Positions 16,851 to 26,284 are shown, counted from the first letter of the stretch. The stretch: DNA of 32,343 bases from Actinomycetota bacterium (GCA_009698045.1 WLRE01000002.1:1-32343), one strand, 5' to 3'. Notes: generated from the sequence alone by a model not told the origin. Made by a program: numbers and translations.

Positions 16851-17099
16851 TTACTTGGCATGAGGCAGTGTGAGCGCCACCACAAAAAGCAGGAGCGCGA
16901 TGAAGAGCGGGAGGATCAGCTCGATTTTTCGCTTCGTATCTGAGCGCGAATATTGCACGGCCGTATAGATGGCAGCCCCAACAGCAATGAGAACCGAGCC
17001 GGTACGAACAGCGCCCGCAATTGCCACCACAACGCCAATGGCGACCAAAGTTGCTGAAACTAATTTCTTCCAGCCGAGATAGGTGAGGAGTTCTTTCAT
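16851..17099 (-). CDS. DUF3017-like small membrane protein
   Basis: This 82-residue protein has about three hydrophobic segments (near residues 13-30, 34-49 and 60-78) joined by a charged loop, YSRSDTKRKIE. I assign it to DUF3017 because of its size, topology and place directly after folD and before mdh, where that family typically occurs in actinobacteria. Its function is unknown. The ATG starts 10 bp after the folD stop without a clear ribosome-binding site. Confidence 0.75.
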   Translation of the reverse strand: MKELLTYLGWKKLVSATLVAIGVVVAIAGAVRTGSVLIAVGAAIYTAVQYSRSDTKRKIELILPLFIALLLFVVALTLPHAK

Positions 17100-17109
17100 G
17101 AATTAACCA

Positions 17110-17946
17110 TTAACTGCGCATCGCACTTTCGACAACATTTGAGAGCAGCATTGCGCGGGTCATGGGTCCAACTCCCCCAGGCATTGGTGCAACATATGAT
17201 GCAACGTTCATGAGATCGGGATGAATATCTCCGAGCAATCCCTTATCGGTGCGAGTGATGCCGACATCTAGAACTACGACGCCAGGTTTAACCATATCGG
17301 CGGTTAAGAAATGTGCTTGGCCAATAGCGGCGATAATAATATCTGCGCGCTTGGTATGAAAGAGCACATCTTTAGTTGCGGTGTGAGTAATAGTGACGGT
17401 TGCGTCATTTCCTTTGCGGGTAAGCATTAACGCAAGTGGGCGGCCAACGGTAATTCCACGCCCCATCACAACAACTTCTGCTCCGTGAGTGGAGATGTTG
17501 TAACGGTCAAGAAGTTCGATAATTCCACGTGGGGTGCAGGGAAGTGGCGCTGCCTGACCAATTACGAGTTTTCCTAAATTTAATGGATGCAGTCCATCGG
17601 CATCTTTTGCGGGATCAATTGCCTCAAGAATTCTATTTGTATCCATCCCTTTAGGGACGGGAAGTTGCACGATATATCCCGTGCATTCAGCGCTATTGTT
17701 TAAATCTTTAATCGCAGCGAGCACATCAGATTCTCGAGCGGTCGCCGGCAAATCCACGCGAATCGAGTGAATTCCTACTTCTGCGCAATCTTTATGCTTG
17801 CCGCCAACATAGGAGTGTGAACCTGGATCGTCTCCTACAAGTACTGTGCCCAATCCAGGCTTCTTAGACATTTGAGAGACTTGTTCGCGTAATTCAGATT
17901 TGATAAGTGTGGCGGTAGCTCTGCCATCCAGAATTTTCGCGCTCAT
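17110..17946 (-). CDS. folD: Bifunctional methylene-THF dehydrogenase / methenyl-THF cyclohydrolase
   Basis: It converts 5,10-methylene-THF to 10-formyl-THF via the methenyl form, using NADP. The 278-residue length is usual. Visible motifs are SYVGGK at residues 45-50 (Tyr and catalytic Lys), GYIVQLPVPKG, KDADGLHPLNLG, the cofactor loop GRGITVGRP (many homologues have Ser in place of the second Gly), and PGGVGPMTRAML near the end. TAGGAT precedes the ATG by seven bases. It follows purH by 16 bp, and its product feeds the formyl transfers of PurN and PurH in the same block. Confidence 0.96.
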   Translation of the reverse strand: MSAKILDGRATATLIKSELREQVSQMSKKPGLGTVLVGDDPGSHSYVGGKHKDCAEVGIHSIRVDLPATARESDVLAAIKDLNNSAECTGYIVQLPVPKGMDTNRILEAIDPAKDADGLHPLNLGKLVIGQAAPLPCTPRGIIELLDRYNISTHGAEVVVMGRGITVGRPLALMLTRKGNDATVTITHTATKDVLFHTKRADIIIAAIGQAHFLTADMVKPGVVVLDVGITRTDKGLLGDIHPDLMNVASYVAPMPGGVGPMTRAMLLSNVVESAMRS

Positions 17947-17962
17947 AGCGTAATCCTATCTA

Positions 17963-19504
17963 TCAGGCGTGAGAGAAGTGGCGCACTCCGGTGAAGAACA
18001 TTGGCACATTGGCGGCTTTGGCTGCTGCAATTACCTCTTCATCTCGAATGCTTCCGCCTGGCTGTACGACCGCGGATATACCTGCATCAAGCAAAATTTG
18101 AAGACCATCTGCAAATGGGAAGAAGGCATCGCTGGCTGCAACAGAGCCATGCGCGCGATCGGCGGCGCGATCGACTGCTAAGCGAGCCGAATCAACTCGA
18201 TTAACTTGACCCATTCCAACTCCGATTGATGCGCCACCCTTAGCGAGAAGAATTGCGTTGCTCTTGACAGCTCTAACACTTCTCCATGCGAATTGCAGAT
18301 CACGTAGTACATCTGCTGAGACAGCGTCACCACAGACTTGAGTCCAGTTCGAGGCGATATCGCCATCAGTGTTAACCAAGTCCGATTGTTGAATAAGAAT
18401 TCCACCAGAAATAGGGCGAAGCTCAAGTGCTGCGGTTGCATACCCTGCTATTTCGAGAATGCGAATATTTGGCTTCTTGGAGAGTATTTCTACTGCGCCA
18501 TTTTCATACCCAGGCGCAATCACTACTTCGGTAAAAATCTCACTCAGTTGTTCAGCCATCTTCTTGCTCACCGGCCGGTTAGCGGCGACGACTCCCCCGA
18601 ATGCCGATATCGAGTCACATTGATGGGCAGCTAGATGGGCGGCTGCAATATCGCTGGCAATCGCTATTCCACAGGGATTGGCATGCTTAATGATGGCGAC
18701 GCACGGTTCGGCGTGGTCATATGCGGCACGTAGTGCAGCATCGGCATCGGTGTAATTATTGAAGGACATCTCTTTACCGTGTAATTGCTTAGCTGAGGTA
18801 ACTCCCGAAAGCGGTGCATTCTTGTTGCCAAAAACCGCCGCGTTCTGATGTGGGTTTTCACCATAGCGAAGATCTGAAATTTTGCGCCAGACCAATGCGC
18901 GCCAATCGTTGATATCTAACTCTGAGGAGAGCCACTCGGCAATTGCGATGTCATATTCAGCGGTCTTACGGAAAGTTGCCATCGCAAGCTCTTGACGTTC
19001 GCGCAATGTGAATCCACCAGTGGCGAGTGCCGCAAAAAGTTGCGGATATTGAGTGGGACTAGAGATAACAGCAACTGACCCATGATTCTTTGCTGCTCCC
19101 CGTAACATACTGGGACCGCCGATATCAATTTGTTCAATGCACTCAGCAAAGTTTGCGCCGGATGCAATTGTTTCAGTGAAGGGATAGAGATTGATAATTA
19201 TTAAATCAAAGGCATCAATATCTTGATCTGCAAGGGCTGCTAGATGTTCAGGATTTGATTGATCAGCAAGAATTCCACCATGAATACGTGGATGGAGAGT
19301 TTTAACGCGGCCGCCCATCATCTCTGGAAAGCCGGTGTATTTCTCTACTGGCGTGACAGGAATTCCCGCTTTATCCAGAGTAGCTGCAGTAGATCCGGTT
19401 GAAAGTATTTCAATTCCTGCCGCAGCAAGAGCCGATCCGAGTTCGAGTAATCCAGATTTGTCGTACACACTAACGAGTGCACGTCTGATGGGCTTACGTT
19501 CCAT
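17963..19504 (-). CDS. purH: Bifunctional AICAR transformylase / IMP cyclohydrolase
   Basis: It performs the last two steps of IMP synthesis. The 513-residue protein has the N-terminal cyclohydrolase (MGS-like) domain with KTLHPRIHGGIL, LIIINLYPF and IDIGGPSMLRGAAKN. The transformylase domain has LRYGENPHQNAAVF, GKEMSFNNYTDADAA, KHANPCG and QPGGSIRDEEVI, and ends with FTGVRHFSH. Its ATG overlaps the purN stop by one base (TAATG), so the two are probably translationally coupled. Confidence 0.97.
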   Translation of the reverse strand: MERKPIRRALVSVYDKSGLLELGSALAAAGIEILSTGSTAATLDKAGIPVTPVEKYTGFPEMMGGRVKTLHPRIHGGILADQSNPEHLAALADQDIDAFDLIIINLYPFTETIASGANFAECIEQIDIGGPSMLRGAAKNHGSVAVISSPTQYPQLFAALATGGFTLRERQELAMATFRKTAEYDIAIAEWLSSELDINDWRALVWRKISDLRYGENPHQNAAVFGNKNAPLSGVTSAKQLHGKEMSFNNYTDADAALRAAYDHAEPCVAIIKHANPCGIAIASDIAAAHLAAHQCDSISAFGGVVAANRPVSKKMAEQLSEIFTEVVIAPGYENGAVEILSKKPNIRILEIAGYATAALELRPISGGILIQQSDLVNTDGDIASNWTQVCGDAVSADVLRDLQFAWRSVRAVKSNAILLAKGGASIGVGMGQVNRVDSARLAVDRAADRAHGSVAASDAFFPFADGLQILLDAGISAVVQPGGSIRDEEVIAAAKAANVPMFFTGVRHFSHA

Positions 19505-20061
19505 TAGCGAATCTCCGGAATTCCGTCTTGAGCAAAGCGCGTGAGTATCTCAACAATGAGCTCTCTTTCGACAATCTTAATGCGTTCATGCAGCGAGCTC
19601 TCATCATCGCCTTGCTCAACGGCAATCTCTCGCTGGGCAATTATTGGACCAGTATCTACTCCCTCATCGACCCAGTGCACGGTAGTTCCGGTGCGGCTCA
19701 CATTGGCAGCTAATGCATCGCGAACTGCATGAGCACCCGGGAACGAGGGCAATAAGGCCGGGTGCGTATTTATCACTCGGAATTGCTTTAAGAAATCTGC
19801 GGCAAGAATCCGCATAAAACCGACGCTTACAACTAAGTCTGGGCGAATACCCGCCGCCGACTTAAGCATCTGGTGGTTCCATTCTTCCCGGTCACTCTGC
19901 ATCGGAACAACTTGATAGGAGAAACCAAATTCATCTGCCAGCTCTAGCGCAAGACATGGCTTATCTGAGATCAGGCCAGCAATCTCGACTCCAGGAATTT
20001 TCGCTTCACAAATTGCCCGCGCTAGTGATCCAGACCCAGATGCCAGAAGAAGAATTCTCAA
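19504..20061 (-). CDS. purN: Phosphoribosylglycinamide formyltransferase
   Basis: It transfers the formyl group of 10-formyl-THF to GAR in purine synthesis. The 185-residue sequence holds the catalytic Asn and His in INTHPALLPSFPGAHAV and the catalytic Asp in EGVDTGPII. The N-terminal phosphate loop reads SGSGSLARA, where many homologues have GSGSNLQA. The start appears to be TTG at 20059-20061, immediately after the stop of the membrane-protein gene, with GGAT about eight bases upstream. The stop overlaps the purH start. Confidence 0.93.
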   Translation of the reverse strand: MRILLLASGSGSLARAICEAKIPGVEIAGLISDKPCLALELADEFGFSYQVVPMQSDREEWNHQMLKSAAGIRPDLVVSVGFMRILAADFLKQFRVINTHPALLPSFPGAHAVRDALAANVSRTGTTVHWVDEGVDTGPIIAQREIAVEQGDDESSLHERIKIVERELIVEILTRFAQDGIPEIR

Positions 20062-21159
20062 CTACGCATCCGTTCTATCTCTGAATTTAGAAATAGCTGC
20101 AGGAATAAGGAGTACGAGTACGACAAAAATTAATTGCGAAGCTGCAAAAACCGCTGGAATCGGCCACCATCTAACTCCGACTGGATGAAGTGCAGATGTA
20201 AGCAGGGTTCCAGATGAGAGATAGGAAATAAGCGCTAGCGCTATCGATCCACCGAGTATGAGTTGGGAGAACTCTCGAATTCGATTTTTTAAATCTGAGT
20301 GTCTGCGAATTACAGATAAAGCAACAAGTAGGGCAAGAACTATGAAGAGAGTAAGTCCGATGAGATAGAGCGGGTGCTTTCCAGTAGGAAGCCCACCCAA
20401 TATTGGTATCGCTGGAATTTGTTGAATAGTAAATACCGTGGGACTGATATGCGTAGCCGCACCAAGTGCAAACCCAAAACCTAGAAAATAACTCAGGGCG
20501 TGAATCGCGAGATTTGGTAGGTAGAGAATTTGGATCAGTAATAAGAGCACGCCACCCACCCAGCCAGGTTGGAGTACGGTTGTTAAGTTCTTTGCAATAG
20601 TGAAATGCAATGCGAGTGAAACTCCAAATAGCAGCATGGCTATACCTGCAACAACAGTGAGAATATGCGCCGAAAAGCGAAATGGTGCAAGAGCGCGGTG
20701 CGAGAAATCTAGCGATGCAATAACCAGAAGCAGAAGCGCATATAGCGGGGCCAATATCAGCGATGGTTTGACATCTGATGTTCGCGATAAATAAGTTGCT
20801 AGAAGAATGAAGGCGATATACCAAAAACTAAAGAAAATTCTTGCGGGCTTAACTCGTTCTAGCGCCGAAATAGATCGATTCATTCCACTGCGCATTGCCA
20901 AAAGTGGAAGCAGCGCCGCCCCTAGCGGAAGAATCGAGAGTGTGCCTGAATCGAATGAAGGGGGCAACGAGAGATCAAAGAGAATGAGATGCGCTCCGAG
21001 CCAGAGCCAGATTGAGGCACGAATTGGATCGCTGGTGTTACCGGTAGAACTTCCTGCTGTAGCCCATGCGAGCAGGGCGATGAAAGCTAGCGGAAATAGT
21101 GTTAGTGCGATACTTCGCAGCGCCTGTTGAAATGAAACCAGCAGAGCGCGTGCGAGCAT
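20062..21159 (-). CDS. PerM/DUF6350-like polytopic membrane protein
   Basis: This 365-residue protein is hydrophobic almost throughout, with roughly nine to ten membrane segments and short polar links. I identify it as DUF6350 from its position: in Mycobacterium tuberculosis perM (Rv0955) also lies between sucCD and purN-purH. PerM is linked to cell division and persistence in mycobacteria; whether that role holds here is inference. It starts 12 bp after sucD and ends base-to-base with the TTG of purN. A 217-codon frame within it on the same strand is a shadow. Confidence 0.72.
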   Translation of the reverse strand: MLARALLVSFQQALRSIALTLFPLAFIALLAWATAGSSTGNTSDPIRASIWLWLGAHLILFDLSLPPSFDSGTLSILPLGAALLPLLAMRSGMNRSISALERVKPARIFFSFWYIAFILLATYLSRTSDVKPSLILAPLYALLLLVIASLDFSHRALAPFRFSAHILTVVAGIAMLLFGVSLALHFTIAKNLTTVLQPGWVGGVLLLLIQILYLPNLAIHALSYFLGFGFALGAATHISPTVFTIQQIPAIPILGGLPTGKHPLYLIGLTLFIVLALLVALSVIRRHSDLKNRIREFSQLILGGSIALALISYLSSGTLLTSALHPVGVRWWPIPAVFAASQLIFVVLVLLIPAAISKFRDRTDA

Positions 21160-21171
21160 CTGTTTCTCTAA

Positions 21172-22053
21172 CTATCCGTTGAGGATTGCACGCATTAACG
21201 CGGCAGTTTCGCTTGGAGTCTTTCCGACTTTAACGCCAACTGCTTCGAGCGCATCTTTCTTCGCCTGTGCTGTTCCCGATGAACCTGAGACTATTGCGCC
21301 AGCATGGCCCATAGTCTTTCCTTCAGGTGCGGTAAATCCTGCCACGTAGCCAACAACTGGCTTGGTGACATATTCGCCGATAAATGCAGCTGCGCGCTCT
21401 TCAGCATCGCCGCCGATTTCACCAATCATCACGATTGCGTCAGTATCTGGATCATCTTGGAATGCGCGAAGACAATCAATGTGAGTTGTACCGATGATGG
21501 GATCGCCACCGATGCCGACTGCAGTTGAGAATCCGAAGTCGCGAAGTTCGTACATCATTTGGTAAGTCAAGGTTCCAGACTTAGAAACGAGTCCGATTCG
21601 GCCAGGGCCAGTGATATCAGCAGGAATAATTCCAATATTAGATTTTCCGGGGCTGATAAGTCCTGGGCAGTTAGGGCCGACAATGCGAGTAGTTCCCTTT
21701 GTTTGAGAGTAAGCAAAGAATGCCGCAGTATCGTGGACCGGAATCCCTTCAGTGATTACAACAACCAATGGGATAGCTGCGTCGATAGCATCGATGACAG
21801 CTGCCTTAGCAAACTTAGGTGGAACGAATACAACTGATGCGTTTGCACCTGTTGCTGAGATTGCTTCAGCGACAGTGTTATAAACAGGGAGAGTTGTACC
21901 GTCGATTTCAACGCTCTGTCCGCCCTTGCCGGGGGTTACTCCGCCAACAATCTTTGTTCCGGAGGCGAGCATGCGACGGGTGTGCTTAGTTCCTTCAGAA
22001 CCAGTCATACCCTGAACAATCACTTTTGTATTTTCGTTGATAAATATAGCCAT
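21172..22053 (-). CDS. sucD: Succinyl-CoA ligase, alpha subunit
   Basis: It forms the CoA-binding and phospho-His half of succinyl-CoA synthetase, which makes ATP or GTP in the TCA cycle. The 293-residue sequence has the CoA-binding N-terminus (VQGMTGSEGTKHTRRML), GPNCPGLISPG, and the active-site His in KTMGHAGAIVSG near residue 243. The ATG follows the sucC stop without a gap (TAAATG). Confidence 0.97.
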   Translation of the reverse strand: MAIFINENTKVIVQGMTGSEGTKHTRRMLASGTKIVGGVTPGKGGQSVEIDGTTLPVYNTVAEAISATGANASVVFVPPKFAKAAVIDAIDAAIPLVVVITEGIPVHDTAAFFAYSQTKGTTRIVGPNCPGLISPGKSNIGIIPADITGPGRIGLVSKSGTLTYQMMYELRDFGFSTAVGIGGDPIIGTTHIDCLRAFQDDPDTDAIVMIGEIGGDAEERAAAFIGEYVTKPVVGYVAGFTAPEGKTMGHAGAIVSGSSGTAQAKKDALEAVGVKVGKTPSETAALMRAILNG

Positions 22054-23214
22054 TTACTTTGCCGCCAATTCTGCAGCGCGTGCTGCTGCGCCATCCATGG
22101 TGTCGAGTTGTTGGATCAATGGGTGGTTTGCCTCATTCAAAATACGGCGACCTTCGATGACGTTATTGCCATCTAGGCGCACGACAATTGGCTTTGTGGC
22201 CTTATCGCCGAGGATAGAGAGTGCTTGAACAATTCCATTTGCAACCGCGTCGCAGGCGGTGATTCCACCAAAGACATTTACAAAAACGCTTCGGACATCT
22301 GGATCGCCAAGAATAATCGAAAGTCCGTTAGCCATTACTTCAGCTGATGCACCGCCGCCAATATCGAGAAAGTTAGCGGGCTTTACTTTGTATTTCTCGC
22401 CAGCATAAGCAACAACATCCAATGTACTCATTACAAGTCCAGCTCCGTTGCCGATGATTCCTACTTGGCCATCGAGCTTGACGTAGTTGAGATCTTTCTC
22501 CTTAGCGAGAGCTTCAAGTGGATTAGTAGCTGCGTGATCAACGAGAGCTTCGTGGCCAGGATGGCGGAATGCTGCGCTGTCATCAAGAGTGACTTTGCCA
22601 TCGAGTGCTACAACTTTGCCATCACTAGTTTTAACCAATGGATTGATTTCCATGAGGGTTGCATCTTCGGCAACAAAAGCTGCCCATAACTTCAGGAGAA
22701 CGTCAGCAACTTGGCCTTCAACATCCGCAGGAAATTGACCCTTGCGCACAATATCGAGCGCTAGTTCAGGTGAGATTCCAGCATTTGCATCAATACCGAC
22801 GCGAGCTAACTTCTCTGGTGAAGTGTGTGCAACTTCTTCGATTTCCATACCACCGGCAACTGATGCCATGACTAGGAAGTTTCGATTGGCACGGTCGAGC
22901 AAGATTGCTAAGTAGTACTCAGACTCGATTGGTGCAGCCTGCGCGATCATTACCTTATGAACGATGTGGCCTTTAATATCCATGCCAAGAATAGCTTGTG
23001 CTTTCTCGCGTGCATCGGCTGCGCTTTCAGCTAGCTTTACTCCGCCTGCTTTTCCACGTCCGCCAACTTTTACCTGTGCCTTAACGACCACGCGACCACC
23101 CATTGATGCAGCTGCTTTCTCTGCTTCATCTGGCGTGAATGCAACGGCGCCACCAAGAACTGGAACGCCATGTGATTCGAAAAGATCCCGAGCTTGATAC
23201 TCAAAGAGATCCAC
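22054..23214 (-). CDS. sucC: Succinyl-CoA ligase (ADP-forming), beta subunit
   Basis: It is the nucleotide-binding ATP-grasp half of succinyl-CoA synthetase. The 386 residues start MDLFEYQARDLFESHGVPV and include VKAQVKVGGRGKAGGV (lysine-rich nucleotide site), MEINPLV, and the C-terminal VNVFGGITACD loop near residue 313, which serves the phosphate transfer. The start is GTG at 23212-23214 with ATGGGG about six bases upstream. It opens the nine-gene TCA/purine/folate block; the 64 bp before it presumably hold the promoter, though I cannot name clear boxes. Confidence 0.96.
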   Translation of the reverse strand: MDLFEYQARDLFESHGVPVLGGAVAFTPDEAEKAAASMGGRVVVKAQVKVGGRGKAGGVKLAESAADAREKAQAILGMDIKGHIVHKVMIAQAAPIESEYYLAILLDRANRNFLVMASVAGGMEIEEVAHTSPEKLARVGIDANAGISPELALDIVRKGQFPADVEGQVADVLLKLWAAFVAEDATLMEINPLVKTSDGKVVALDGKVTLDDSAAFRHPGHEALVDHAATNPLEALAKEKDLNYVKLDGQVGIIGNGAGLVMSTLDVVAYAGEKYKVKPANFLDIGGGASAEVMANGLSIILGDPDVRSVFVNVFGGITACDAVANGIVQALSILGDKATKPIVVRLDGNNVIEGRRILNEANHPLIQQLDTMDGAAARAAELAAK

Positions 23215-23278
23215 TGATTACCCCATTCATTTATCGTCTTAAATACTGTGAAAATTAAGAAGTTCTGAGGGGATGAGT

Positions 23279-25519
23279 TTAGAGCTTCTCCACGGGTGCG
23301 TAACGCAGTAGCAGCCGCTTCTCGCCATATGTGCCGAAGTTAATGGTCGCTTCTGCTCGATCTCCATCGCCAGAAACGCCTACAACCGTACCGACTCCGA
23401 ATGTGTCATGGGACACACGCTCGCCCACTGCAAGAACCATCGTCGTCGAACTCTTGCGCCCTGTTGCGCGCGGAGCCGGAGTGAAGAGCGATGGCTTAGA
23501 AAGTCGGGATGTTGCTGGCCCGCCAATCGAAGGTGCATGTTCATTCCACTCGATAAGTTCCTCTGGAATTTCGGAGAGAAAGCGAGAAGCAGGATTGTAT
23601 GAAGGCGCTCCCCATGATGTTCGATATTCAGAACGGGAGAGATATAAACGCTCGCGCGCACGGGTCAAACCAACATAAGCAAGGCGACGCTCTTCTTCAA
23701 TCTCATTCTTATCCCCCAAGGTTCGTGAATGAGGAAAAATTCCTTCTTCCATTCCAGAGAGAAAGACAGTTGGGAACTCAAGACCCTTAGCTGTGTGAAG
23801 TGTCATCATCGTGACTACGCCACCATGATCTTCACCATCTGGAATCTGGTCAGAATCAGCAACCAGCGATGTTCGCTCTAAGAATCCAAGCAAAGAAATC
23901 TCTTCTCCTTCGTCGACTTCAGACTCCTCATATTCGACAGCAACGGAGACTAATTCTTCTAAGTTTTCAATGCGAGATTCATCTTGAGGATCATCACTTT
24001 TTTGCAGCTCAATAAGAATCCCGCTCTGCTCCAACGTAGCTTGGGCAATAACTGATGGCGCAGTCTTTGCTTCATCTAAAGTTTGCAACGAACGAATAAG
24101 GTGTACAAAATCCCTAATTGCACCAGAAGCTTTACTTGTCAGTTCTGTATTTGATTCGGCATCAACTAGAGATTCCCAGAAAGTTATCCCAAGTCGATTA
24201 CCATGCTCTTGGACTACATCTAAAGCTCTATCGCCGATCCCGCGCTTTGGGGTATTAATTATGCGCCGTAACGAAACTTCATCTTGTGGATTAACTATTA
24301 CGCGCAGATAAGCAAGAAAATCCTTAATCTCTTTCCTCTCGTAGAAGCGCACTCCACCGACAACTTTGTAGGGAATTGCTGATCGAAGGAAGGCTTCTTC
24401 AAAGACGCGAGATTGCGCATTAGTGCGATAGAAGATTGCCGTATCCCCCGGTTGCGAAATTCCTTCAGCGCGCAACTCCTTAATTTCACTAATGACGTGG
24501 TCTGCCTCGTCATATTCGCTTTCCGCAACATATCCCTTGATAGGTGCACCATTGCCAGAATCAGCCCAAAGGTTTTTCTCTTTGCGTCCTTCGTTATTAG
24601 AGATGACTGCGTTTGCTGCAGAAAGAATATTCTGGGTTGAACGATAATTCTGCTCGAGCAAGATGGTGCGAGCATTCTGATAATCAGCCTCGAACTGCAG
24701 AATGTTGCGGATATTTGCGCCACGAAATGCGTAGATAGATTGATCAGCATCGCCAACCACGCAGAGTTCGGCAATCGGAAATCCATCGCCCTCTACTCCA
24801 ACAAGTTCTTTAATAAATTGATATTGCGCTTGATTTGTATCTTGATATTCATCGACCAGAATGTGGCGGAAGCGGGAGCGGTAACGTGCTTTCGCTTCTG
24901 GGAATCGTTGGAAAATTTCAACCGTCTTGCCGATCAGATCATCAAAATCCATGGCGTTTGATGCGGTAAGACGCTTCTGATAGTGAGCAAAGACTTCAGC
25001 GACTATTTGAGTGAAGTGATCTGATCCCGCGGTTTGTAAATAGTCAGCTGGTCCCATTAATTCATTCTTTGCGCCAGAGATAAGCGCATGCACCGCACGT
25101 GGTGCGTAACGCTTGATATCAAGGTTCATGTCTTTCATGATTCGGGAGAGCAGTGCATTGCTATCGCCAGAGTCGTAGATTGTAAAAGAGTTGGTATAGC
25201 CAAGCCGGGTCGCCTCTTGCCGCAATATGCGCACGCAAGCAGAGTGAAAGGTTGATACCCACATCGACTTAGCTCGCTCGCCAACAAGTTCAGCTACGCG
25301 CTCTTTCATTTCACCCGCAGCTTTATTGGTGAAAGTGATGGCGAGTACTTCATATGGTGCAACGCCTCGTTCTGCGAGTAAATATCCAATGCGACGAGTC
25401 AGAACGCGGGTCTTGCCGGAACCAGCACCCGCCACGACCAAAAGAGGTTGACCGGCATGGGTCACCGCTTCTAATTGTTGTGGGTTAAGTCCCTCTATGA
25501 GGGAGGCATTTGTCGGCAC
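23279..25519 (-). CDS. pcrA: ATP-dependent DNA helicase PcrA/UvrD1
   Basis: This superfamily 1A 3'-5' helicase acts in nucleotide excision repair and replication-fork clearing. The 746 residues include the Q motif (GLNPQQLEAV), Walker A GAGSGKT at 31-37, the Asp-Glu box (HILVDEYQDTNQ), VVGDADQSIYAFRGA, EQNYRST, GVRFYERKEI, TLHTAKGLEF and RRLAYVGLTRARERL. The last ~50 residues (GERVSHDTFGVGTVV onward) form the Tudor-like domain that binds RNA polymerase in this family. The start is GTG at 25517-25519; no ribosome-binding site precedes it, but TACACT ends six bases upstream, so the mRNA may be leaderless. In M. tuberculosis uvrD1 likewise lies near sucCD. Confidence 0.96.
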   Translation of the reverse strand: MPTNASLIEGLNPQQLEAVTHAGQPLLVVAGAGSGKTRVLTRRIGYLLAERGVAPYEVLAITFTNKAAGEMKERVAELVGERAKSMWVSTFHSACVRILRQEATRLGYTNSFTIYDSGDSNALLSRIMKDMNLDIKRYAPRAVHALISGAKNELMGPADYLQTAGSDHFTQIVAEVFAHYQKRLTASNAMDFDDLIGKTVEIFQRFPEAKARYRSRFRHILVDEYQDTNQAQYQFIKELVGVEGDGFPIAELCVVGDADQSIYAFRGANIRNILQFEADYQNARTILLEQNYRSTQNILSAANAVISNNEGRKEKNLWADSGNGAPIKGYVAESEYDEADHVISEIKELRAEGISQPGDTAIFYRTNAQSRVFEEAFLRSAIPYKVVGGVRFYERKEIKDFLAYLRVIVNPQDEVSLRRIINTPKRGIGDRALDVVQEHGNRLGITFWESLVDAESNTELTSKASGAIRDFVHLIRSLQTLDEAKTAPSVIAQATLEQSGILIELQKSDDPQDESRIENLEELVSVAVEYEESEVDEGEEISLLGFLERTSLVADSDQIPDGEDHGGVVTMMTLHTAKGLEFPTVFLSGMEEGIFPHSRTLGDKNEIEEERRLAYVGLTRARERLYLSRSEYRTSWGAPSYNPASRFLSEIPEELIEWNEHAPSIGGPATSRLSKPSLFTPAPRATGRKSSTTMVLAVGERVSHDTFGVGTVVGVSGDGDRAEATINFGTYGEKRLLLRYAPVEKL

Positions 25520-25560
25520 AGGTGGAGTGTAACTACTGAAAGTTCTGACAAAATGCTCCT
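25520..25560. promoter_or_regulatory. Divergent promoter region pcrA / PIG-L, possibly leaderless both ways
   Basis: Only 41 bp separate the two start codons, and neither gene has a ribosome-binding site. For pcrA, TACACT (minus strand, 25526-25531) matches the TANNNT -10 rule and ends six bases before the GTG. For the other gene, CAAAAT (25549-25554) ends six bases before the ATG. This spacing would put transcription starts at or next to the start codons, as in actinobacterial leaderless mRNAs. No good -35 boxes are seen. Confidence 0.45.
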
Positions 25561-26283
25561 ATGGAGCCATTAGATGATGCAGAAATTGAACGCGTATTAG
25601 TTGTCACCGCGCACCCCGATGATCTTGATTTCGGAGCCGGCGGCACAATCGCCCAATGGACCGCTAAGGGCATTGAAGTTTCTTATTGCATCTGCACCAA
25701 TGGTGACCAAGGTGGCGAGGATCCTGATGTTCCTCGGGAAGAGATGCCTAAGATTCGCCAACGCGAACAACGCGATGCGGGTCTCGCTCTCGGCGTTACC
25801 AATATTGAATTCTTGAATTATCGAGATGGTTGGCTCGAACCAACCATCGAGTTGCGTAAGAAAATTGTTCGTGAAATTCGTCGAGTACGACCACAGCGGA
25901 TGTTGATTCAATCTCCAGAACGCAATTGGGATCGTCTCTTCTCTAGCCACCCAGACCATATGGCTGCTGGCGAAGCGGCTATTCAGGCGGTTTATCCTGA
26001 TGCCCGTAATGCATTTGCCTTTCAGGATTTACTTGAAGAAGGTTTAGAGCCATGGCGAGTACTTGAAGTATGGGTAATGTCCCACAACGCGCCTGATCAC
26101 CATATCGATATCACAGATACTTTTGATAGAAAGATTGCAGCGCTGCATGCACACGTCAGTCAGACTTCTCATAATTCTGAGATGCCGGCAATGGTTCGGG
26201 CTTGGGGTGAGCGTAATGCTGCTGCCGTCGGATTACCTGAAGGCCGTATCGCTGAAGTATTTCGAATCGTTGATACGAAATAA
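25561..26283 (+). CDS. PIG-L family N-deacetylase
   Basis: This 240-residue LmbE/PIG-L metal-dependent deacetylase probably removes an acetyl group from an N-acetyl sugar conjugate. Zinc motifs are TAHPDDLDFGAGG at residues 16-28 (the canonical AHPDDE has Leu in place of Glu) and SSHPDHMAAGEAA around 129-141. Mycothiol-pathway MshB and Mca belong to the same superfamily, but nothing in the context fixes the substrate, and the gene stands alone. The chosen ATG starts the conserved region; another ATG eight bases upstream is out of frame. Its stop lies 1 bp from the end of the opposing peptidase gene. Confidence 0.85.
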   Translation: MEPLDDAEIERVLVVTAHPDDLDFGAGGTIAQWTAKGIEVSYCICTNGDQGGEDPDVPREEMPKIRQREQRDAGLALGVTNIEFLNYRDGWLEPTIELRKKIVREIRRVRPQRMLIQSPERNWDRLFSSHPDHMAAGEAAIQAVYPDARNAFAFQDLLEEGLEPWRVLEVWVMSHNAPDHHIDITDTFDRKIAALHAHVSQTSHNSEMPAMVRAWGERNAAAVGLPEGRIAEVFRIVDTK

Positions 26284-26284
26284 T

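Noticed and set aside
18150..18180. Repeated GCGATCG units within purH
   Set aside because: They are short and explained by Arg/Ala/Asp codons in a conserved enzyme.
20171..20824. 217-codon same-strand frame inside the PerM-like gene
   Set aside because: It lies wholly within a better membrane-protein frame, has no family motif, and its composition reads like an out-of-frame translation.
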